Below, in pieces: positions 59,350-64,000 of a DNA stretch of 64,000 bases. The first letter of the stretch is position 1, and each line of letters opens with the position of its first letter. The DNA is from Planctomycetota bacterium (GTDB lineage: Bacteria; Planctomycetota; PLA2; JAEUHO01). A program made the translations under genes and the position numbers. The stretch is taken from contig JACKGW010000003.1 of the NCBI GenBank assembly GCA_020631815.1, forward strand, positions 247,456 to 311,455. Reading direction: 5' to 3'. Below the pieces are notes generated by a model. The model saw nothing but the letters and a program-made list of their open reading frames with translations. It was not told the origin of the DNA and did no database searches.

Positions 59350-60993
59350 GTGAGGCGCCGAGCGCTTGCCACCTTCGCCGTGCTGGCGCTCGGCGGGCTG
59401 GGGATGCTCGCTTGGCTCGGTGCGTCCCATGAGCTCCCTGCACAGCAGGACCTCGGGACCCGGGCGACCTCGCCCGTGCAGTCGCCTGGCACCGCCGCGC
59501 AGCTGCTACCAGTCCCCGCCTTGAAGGGAGCATCGGACAGTCCGCCACCCACGCATCTCGTCGACGACCCTCATGTCGTCCGCTGGCCGGGATCGACACC
59601 GAGTGGCGGGTGCGACGTGAGGGTGCGCGTACTGGGGTCCGACGGCGCCCGCCTTCCCTCCGTGCCCGTGAACGTATTGGGGCCGACGCAAGGAGAGCAA
59701 CTGCGCGGGACCTTGTTGCAAGGCACCACCAACCCGGAGGGAGAAGTCCGCTTTGCGGGTCTGCCGCGTCAGCTGGTGCTCTGCGAAGCCCTCGTTTCCG
59801 GATCGGTCGTGCGCGGGCACGCGAGTCTGGTCGAGGGACCGGCCCTGCTCGTGGTCTTGAGGCACCAGCCAGGCGTGACGTACTTGCAGGGCACCGTTCG
59901 TCGTGCAGGCATCGCGGTCGCAGGACGCGCCGTGTCGGCAGAGGGCCGAGATGCACGTGGCGCCTTCGCCTACCAGCACGGCGAAACGGACGAGCTGGGC
60001 CGCTACCACCTCGCTTTGCGGCCAGGCTCCTACCACCTACGCGTCGCGGGTGCTCCTGCCGACGTCCACGTCGTGCTCGACGACCAATCCTGGTGGCGTC
60101 CGCGAGGCCAGGGGCCATGGATCGTTGCCGGCGAGGTCGAGGCGACGGGCACTCCACCTGTCGTGGAGCGGGACTTGGCGATCCCCGCCACGTCCATCGA
60201 GATCGACGTGCATCCGCCGGACGGTCTCGGGCTCCAGGAAGCACGGGCATTTGCTCTGCTCATTGGCCCAGGACAGGAAGGCTTCGCGAGCCTCGAAGTC
60301 GATGCGACTGGCGGCGCCACGTTCGTCGAGCTTCCGTTTGGGCCCGTCGAAGTGAGCGTCGTCGCCCAGGGGGCTGCGCGATGGACGCGCCGGGTCGAGC
60401 TCTCGCCGAGTCGCCCCTCGCAAACGCTTCGCGTCGACCTCGAACCCGGGGGCTCCGTCCGAGCGCTCCTCAAGGGGCCCGCCGGTGACGTGATCGACCT
60501 GAGGGCCGGAGACCCGGTGTTCGTCGAGCACCTGAAGACGGGCACTCGCGTGGCGAGGACCGGGCATGCTGCGAACCAGCAGCAGGTGGCCCTCTTCGAG
60601 AACGTCCCCCTCGGCAGGGCCCGCGTCTTCGTCGACGAACCGGACACCCAGCTGGGACGCCGACACGGACGCCTCACGGCACCGGCGCCCGCAGTCGTGG
60701 AGGTCACGCCGGGCGTGGTCGACGTGATCTTGGAGAACGTGCACGTTCTCGCCCACGTCCTGCTCAAGGCGAAGCCACCGGATGGTCAACACGACCGCTG
60801 GGCCCATGTGAGCGTCGATGACGCTGACGGAACACGCATGGCGCCCAGCGGGGTCGATGCGCACCACTGGAGCGGCTACCTCCCACCAGGCACCTACCGC
60901 GTGACGCTCAATGACGGGTGGACGGGGACGTGGGAGGAGACCCTCGAGGTCGGGACCGACGACGTCGAGCGGACCTTCGAGGCGCCGCGCTAG
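59350..60993 (+). CDS. Anchored protein with carboxypeptidase-regulatory-like beta-sandwich repeats
   Basis: 547 codons from GTG 59350. Hydrophobic anchor at about 6-25 (ALATFAVLALGGLGMLAWLG), then a Pro-rich linker, then several transthyretin/CarboxypepD_reg-like modules: CDVRVRVLGSDGARLPSVPV with NPEGEVRFAGLP, GRAVSAEGRDARG with ETDELGRYHLALRPGSYHL, and a last module HHWSGYLPPGTYRVTLNDG. These folds decorate secreted proteins and often bind carbohydrate or other proteins. No catalytic residues seen. The stop is followed directly by the 42-bp repeats. Confidence 0.75.
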   Translation: MRRRALATFAVLALGGLGMLAWLGASHELPAQQDLGTRATSPVQSPGTAAQLLPVPALKGASDSPPPTHLVDDPHVVRWPGSTPSGGCDVRVRVLGSDGARLPSVPVNVLGPTQGEQLRGTLLQGTTNPEGEVRFAGLPRQLVLCEALVSGSVVRGHASLVEGPALLVVLRHQPGVTYLQGTVRRAGIAVAGRAVSAEGRDARGAFAYQHGETDELGRYHLALRPGSYHLRVAGAPADVHVVLDDQSWWRPRGQGPWIVAGEVEATGTPPVVERDLAIPATSIEIDVHPPDGLGLQEARAFALLIGPGQEGFASLEVDATGGATFVELPFGPVEVSVVAQGAARWTRRVELSPSRPSQTLRVDLEPGGSVRALLKGPAGDVIDLRAGDPVFVEHLKTGTRVARTGHAANQQQVALFENVPLGRARVFVDEPDTQLGRRHGRLTAPAPAVVEVTPGVVDVILENVHVLAHVLLKAKPPDGQHDRWAHVSVDDADGTRMAPSGVDAHHWSGYLPPGTYRVTLNDGWTGTWEETLEVGTDDVERTFEAPR

Positions 60994-60995
60994 GG

Positions 60996-61182
60996 GGCGG
61001 CGGTATCCCGCCGCACCAGTCCAAGGTCCCGCGGCGAGGCGGCGGTATCCCGCCGCACCAGTCCAAGGTCCTGCGGCAAGGCGGCGGTATCCCGCCGCAC
61101 CAGTCCAAGGTCCCTCGGCGGGGCGGCGGTATCCCGCCGCACCAGTCCAAAGTCACGCGGCGGGGCGGCGGAGTCCCGCCGC
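60996..61182. repeat. Tandem 42-bp hairpin repeat, four full copies and a partial fifth
   Basis: Copies begin at 60996, 61038, 61080, 61122 and 61164 (the last broken off after 19 bases). Each contains GCGGCGGTATCCCGCCGC, a 7-bp stem with TATC loop, then ACCAGTCCAAGGTC and a variable GC end. The unit differs at only a few positions between copies. 42 is divisible by three, so both strands stay open through it. It sits between the stop at 60993 and the small membrane-protein gene read from the other strand. Confidence 0.92.
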
Positions 61183-61196
61183 TTCGGCGACTCGCC

Positions 61197-61511
61197 CTAG
61201 GGCTGGCGGCGAGCGCTCGCCGCCTCGCCGTTCTCATCGCGCCCCGGAACATCTGCCACTTCGTCAGCCAGCGGCGTCCGCTTGCCCGTGGGCAGCACGC
61301 GCGCAAGCCCGGCGATCCCCACGATCATGACGCCGATCGTCATGAGCAGGGCCCCGACGGGACCGAGCCCACCGAGCAGGTTGCTGCTTGGGGCGACCAA
61401 CATGCCGACGCCCACCACCGCCAAGCCGATGAGCGCAAGGACGCTACCGGTCCGAAGGGGACCGCACTGACGGGCTGACTGGGTGAGCGACGACTCCTGA
61501 GCCTCGGGCAC
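61197..61511 (-). CDS. Small membrane protein with two helices
   Basis: 104 codons from GTG 61511. Two hydrophobic helices (VLALIGLAVVGVGMLVAP and VGALLMTIGVMIVGIAGLA) with a short glycine loop, and a charged C-terminal tail (ADEVADVPGRDENGEAASAR). No family recognised. The start is uncertain, but the transmembrane pattern is clear and codon use is like the neighbours. Confidence 0.65.
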   Translation of the reverse strand: MPEAQESSLTQSARQCGPLRTGSVLALIGLAVVGVGMLVAPSSNLLGGLGPVGALLMTIGVMIVGIAGLARVLPTGKRTPLADEVADVPGRDENGEAASARRQP

Positions 61512-61537
61512 GTCGCCACCCTACGCCCGACTCGAGC

Positions 61538-62323
61538 GTGCGAGCATGGGCAGCCGTCGTGGAAGCCGCTCCCACCAGCCGTGCTGCCCTGCGTCGCGGG
61601 TTCCTCGTCGTGGGCCCGTTCGTGACCCTGACACTCCTCGCGGTGGAGTACTGGGCGTTCTGGGGCTACGGCCGCATCCACCCCGGTTGGTGGATCGTTT
61701 ACCCGCTCATCTACCTGTCCTCGTCGGCCATGGCGAGCTGGTTGGCCAGGCGATCCGAGAGAGCCGACGCATCGGAGCCCGCGCGATCGCGGGGGCTCGT
61801 CTCCCGCTGGTGGCTTCCGCTCCTCGGCGGCGCCGTGGCCGGGTTCGCGATGATCTTGCTTCTCATGCCCGCGACACGGCATGGCGATTACATGCCGACC
61901 CCGTCGCGCTACGTCCTGACGGTCGTCGACGCCGCCGGTCAGCCCGTACAGGGCGCGCGCGTACGCCTGCTCGAAGCGGGGCGCGATGGCGTGCCGCCTG
62001 CGACACCGAGCGACTTGGGGCTGGGCCTGTACGTCCTCGCAGATGCCCCACTGACAAGTGCGGACGGGCAGCTCGTCGTCGATCAGCCGTGGGGCGCGGC
62101 CAGATCATCCCGCACGACGTACACGGTGTTGGGGATCACGGTGGCGGCGTACGGGCGGCGCGGATCCAGGACGTTGTCGGTGGAGCGCGATGGCTACCGG
62201 GAACTCACCCTCTCGCTCGACAAGTTCGATCACGCCCACATGCGCACGCCCAAGCGCCTCGAAGTCGGCAAGGACGGCGAGGAGCTGTTCCGGTCCGACG
62301 TGCGCGTTGTGCTGAGCAGGTAG
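61538..62323 (+). CDS. Membrane protein with extracytoplasmic Ig-like domain, unrecognised
   Basis: 261 codons from GTG 61538. Three hydrophobic segments (about 22-40, 47-68, 91-111; for example FLVVGPFVTLTLLAVEYWAF and WWLPLLGGAVAGFAMILLLM) are followed by a beta-rich domain: YVLTVVDAAGQPVQGARVRL, a collagen-binding/Ig-type start, then GRRGSRTLSVERDGYRELTL. The last module resembles the secreted proteins just upstream. Its stop is 13 bp from the left end of the insertion sequence. Confidence 0.7.
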   Translation: MRAWAAVVEAAPTSRAALRRGFLVVGPFVTLTLLAVEYWAFWGYGRIHPGWWIVYPLIYLSSSAMASWLARRSERADASEPARSRGLVSRWWLPLLGGAVAGFAMILLLMPATRHGDYMPTPSRYVLTVVDAAGQPVQGARVRLLEAGRDGVPPATPSDLGLGLYVLADAPLTSADGQLVVDQPWGAARSSRTTYTVLGITVAAYGRRGSRTLSVERDGYRELTLSLDKFDHAHMRTPKRLEVGKDGEELFRSDVRVVLSR

Positions 62324-62336
62324 CGGAACGCGTCGC

Positions 62337-62353
62337 CCTAGGAGCCTGCGCCA
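62337..62353. repeat. Left terminal inverted repeat of the IS
   Basis: CCTAGGAGCCTGCGCCA, the exact inverse of 63868-63884. Because CTAG is itself palindromic, the true element could begin at GAGCCTGCGCCA with CTAG as a 4-bp target duplication. Confidence 0.88.
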
Positions 62354-62464
62354 AAGATCCACCCTGTTGGCGCGATCGGTCCCTGCGCATCTCCCGTGGA
62401 GAGCTTGCGGTGGCCCGGGGCCACATGCGCGGCGCCGAGGCGCCTCGCACGTGCCCTCCGGAGG

Positions 62465-63799
62465 TCAGCTCCAAGCCCAGTTCGTGCCCATCCGCTTCAG
62501 GTTCAGGGCCATGCACACCAGGTTCCACTCGCCGCGCACCTTCTCGATCCCGCGTAGGTGGAATCTCCGGAAGCCGAGCACCCCCTTGATCCAGCCGAAG
62601 GGGGCCTCCGCGATGTGCTTGCGCTTGCGGTAGCGATCTTGCCCTCGCTGGCTCGTCACGCGGCGATGCATGCGGCACGTCGCCGCGAGGGCTGGATTCG
62701 GAGCCCGATCGGGACGCTTCCCTTCGCGGCCCAGGGCCACGTAGCCGCTGATGCCACGTGCCTCGAGCGCGAGGAAGTTCGGCTCGCTCTTGTAGCCCGC
62801 ATCGGCCAGTACCGCCTGGGGGTCATGTCCGGTCGTGAGCTTCGCCCGGTCGAGCATCGCAAGCAGGGCCGGGTTGTCGGCTGCGTTCTGGCCCACGTCG
62901 GCCGCCACGATGATCTGGGCCTGGGCGTCCACGGCGATCTGCGCGTTGTAGCACTGCTGGAACCCGTCCTTCTTCGTGTCCATGATCCGGCTGTCCGGGT
63001 CCGTGAAGTTGTCCTGGTCGCTCGGCTTGGGCTTGCCCAGCGGATGCTTGCGCTTGGGGCCCCGCTTGGCCTTGCCGGCCGCTTCGCGCTTGGCCTCGGC
63101 CTCCAGCGCCTCCGCGTCGTTCTCCTTCGCCCGGGCCTCCAGGCGCTTGATCGCCTCCCGGATCACACGGCGCCGATCCTCGCGACGCCGCACGCCCTCG
63201 GGCATCTCGTCCCCGCGGCGATCCTCGCCGAACTCCGCATCCTCGGCCGCATCGGCGTCCTCGGCCCGCTGGAGCAGCTCCCCGATCTCTGCCTTCAGTC
63301 GCTTCTCGTCCTTCTTCATGCGCTCGTAGCTCATCGACTTGTGCTTGCTCGCGTTGGCCCGCACCTTGGACCCGTCCACGGCCAAGGTGCCCAACGCCAC
63401 CAGGCCGGCATCTTGCGCCACGCGTACGACCTGCCCGAACAGGTCCTCGAAGGCCGCCAGGTGCTGCTGGCGGAACCGCGCAAGCGTCCGATGGCTCGGC
63501 GGGTCGCCTGCCGCCAGCACCCGGAAGGCCACGTCCGTTTCGCAGGCCCCGGCGATCTTGCGCGAGGAGAACACCCCCGTGGCGTAGCCGTACAGCAGCA
63601 GCTTGCACATCAGCGCCGGGTGGTAGGCGATCGTGCCCGCGCCCTGGGTCCGGTAGCACGCCAGGAAGGCGCCCAGATCCAGGTCGTCCACCGTGTCCGA
63701 GATGAAGTAGGCCAGGTGGTCTTCGGCCAGCCAGTCACGCAGCGAGGGCGGCAGGAGATGGTTCTGATCGGGCGTGTACGGGCGGAAGAGCGGTTCCAT
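62465..63799 (-). CDS. IS1182-family transposase
   Basis: 444 codons from ATG 63799 (MEPLFRPYTPDQNHLLPPSL). N-terminal DUF772-type region (TIAYHPALMCKLLLYGYATG, SRKIAGACETDVAFRVLA). The DDE catalytic core follows: LAVDGSKVRANASKHKSM (first Asp), VLADAGYKSEPNFLAL (second Asp) and IAEAPFGWIKGVLGFRRFHL (Glu). Between them is a long charged helix (about 160-250) rich in Glu, Arg and Lys, usual in this family. Reading frame and catalytic triad are intact, so the element may still move. It is cytoplasmic and acts on its own ends. Confidence 0.95.
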   Translation of the reverse strand: MEPLFRPYTPDQNHLLPPSLRDWLAEDHLAYFISDTVDDLDLGAFLACYRTQGAGTIAYHPALMCKLLLYGYATGVFSSRKIAGACETDVAFRVLAAGDPPSHRTLARFRQQHLAAFEDLFGQVVRVAQDAGLVALGTLAVDGSKVRANASKHKSMSYERMKKDEKRLKAEIGELLQRAEDADAAEDAEFGEDRRGDEMPEGVRRREDRRRVIREAIKRLEARAKENDAEALEAEAKREAAGKAKRGPKRKHPLGKPKPSDQDNFTDPDSRIMDTKKDGFQQCYNAQIAVDAQAQIIVAADVGQNAADNPALLAMLDRAKLTTGHDPQAVLADAGYKSEPNFLALEARGISGYVALGREGKRPDRAPNPALAATCRMHRRVTSQRGQDRYRKRKHIAEAPFGWIKGVLGFRRFHLRGIEKVRGEWNLVCMALNLKRMGTNWAWS

Positions 63800-63867
63800 G
63801 CCCGATTTTGAGCCGCGCCACCCCCGCTCCCAAGCAGCGAATCCACCTCAGGAGCGCGCGCGTTCTG

Positions 63868-63884
63868 TGGCGCAGGCTCCTAGG
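63868..63884. repeat. Right terminal inverted repeat of the IS
   Basis: TGGCGCAGGCTCCTAGG, a perfect 17-bp match to the left end in inverse orientation. The 116 bp after it, to the window edge, are GC-rich. A short open frame from GTG 63920 continues past the edge, but nothing about it can be recognised. Confidence 0.88.
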
Positions 63885-64000
63885 CCCTGTTTCGAAAGGC
63901 CCACGGACGTCGGTCCATCGTGAACGTCGTGCGATTCGTCGCGCTCGCGTGCAAGACGCATCGTCAGCGAGCCGATCGCGAGAAGTGGCGAGCGTGCTCC

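Larger units (their letters stand above)
62337..63884 (-). mobile_element. IS1182-type insertion sequence, about 1.55 kb, apparently complete
   Basis: A single transposase gene lies between 17-bp perfect terminal inverted repeats. The element contains about 110 bp of non-coding DNA at its left end and about 70 bp at its right. It lies just after the stop at 62323. No second copy is in the window. Confidence 0.9.

Noticed and set aside
60996..61182. CRISPR-like array
   Set aside because: Units abut without unique spacers; every 42-bp copy is nearly identical throughout and no cas genes are near.
60918..61478. Possible protein with repeated GGIPPHQSKV units
   Set aside because: The repeat arises from translating the 42-bp hairpin array; the flanking frame overlaps a better gene and has no ribosome site.
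63920..64000. Start of a gene at the right edge
   Set aside because: Only 27 codons are visible, with no recognisable motif or ribosome site.
1..64000. tRNA, rRNA or riboswitch genes
   Set aside because: No cloverleaf, rRNA-like conserved stretch or known riboswitch core was recognised by eye; a covariance-model scan would be needed to exclude small ones.

Overview
The window is about 64 kb of very GC-rich bacterial chromosome. Its gene content points to Planctomycetota. The signs are: an ECF sigma factor of the type carrying the HTLQTTAL-like motif, encoded directly before a transmembrane Ser/Thr kinase; two further large Ser/Thr kinases with unusual partner domains (sulfatase-modifying-factor-like, and AAA plus helical repeats); a CxxC...CxxC zinc-ribbon start on one kinase; many small lipoproteins; and a cluster of membrane-anchored prenyltransferase/squalene-cyclase-fold (alpha/alpha toroid) proteins. 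The phylum call is inferred from gene content; no rRNA or tRNA gene was seen.

Layout. 1-8.5 kb, minus strand: five tandem toroid paralogues (the first cut by the window edge, the fourth shortened) plus a sixth, diverged toroid protein. The sixth is translationally coupled to a SurA-like lipoprotein, which is itself coupled to mfd (8.5-13.1 kb). 13.2-20.1 kb: housekeeping genes, namely rnc with a long charged tail, a small DUF6572-like gene, purH, a YceI-family gene, a membrane protein, and prfB with a programmed +1 frameshift. 20.2-29 kb: a von Willebrand A protein, an AI-2E-type permease, pyruvate kinase, typA/bipA and a long LOG-family protein. Two intergenic gaps here (18.7-19.0 and 26.5-26.9 kb) carry the same interspersed repeat.

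29.3-43.2 kb: a secreted HEAT-repeat protein with a strong terminator, a zinc-ribbon/kinase/FGE-like protein divergent from an RsbW-type ATPase, a flavin-barrel protein, a lipoprotein, a bisphosphate-nucleotidase-like phosphatase, a class III nucleotide cyclase fused through one membrane helix to a toroid domain, a metalloprotease lipoprotein, an alpha/beta hydrolase, and a DUF1801 protein with a histone-H1-like tail. 43.2-54.3 kb is signalling-rich: a kinase-AAA-repeat protein divergent from an orthocaspase, a small membrane protein and a lipoprotein, then the sigma factor/kinase pair and a DNRLRE-like lipoprotein. 54.4-62.3 kb: small membrane proteins, a Rieske-flavodoxin fusion, an AraC regulator coupled to a DUF6265-like gene, and a run of unrecognised secreted or anchored proteins. 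It includes a five-copy 42-bp hairpin repeat. 62.3-63.9 kb is a complete-looking IS1182-type insertion sequence.

Two themes stand out. The toroid fold occurs seven times in one window, once as the output or sensor half of a cyclase. Three different Ser/Thr kinase architectures, an ECF sigma factor and an orthocaspase lie within about 22 kb. Whether these form one system is inference; the sequence shows proximity and shared folds, not a proven pathway.
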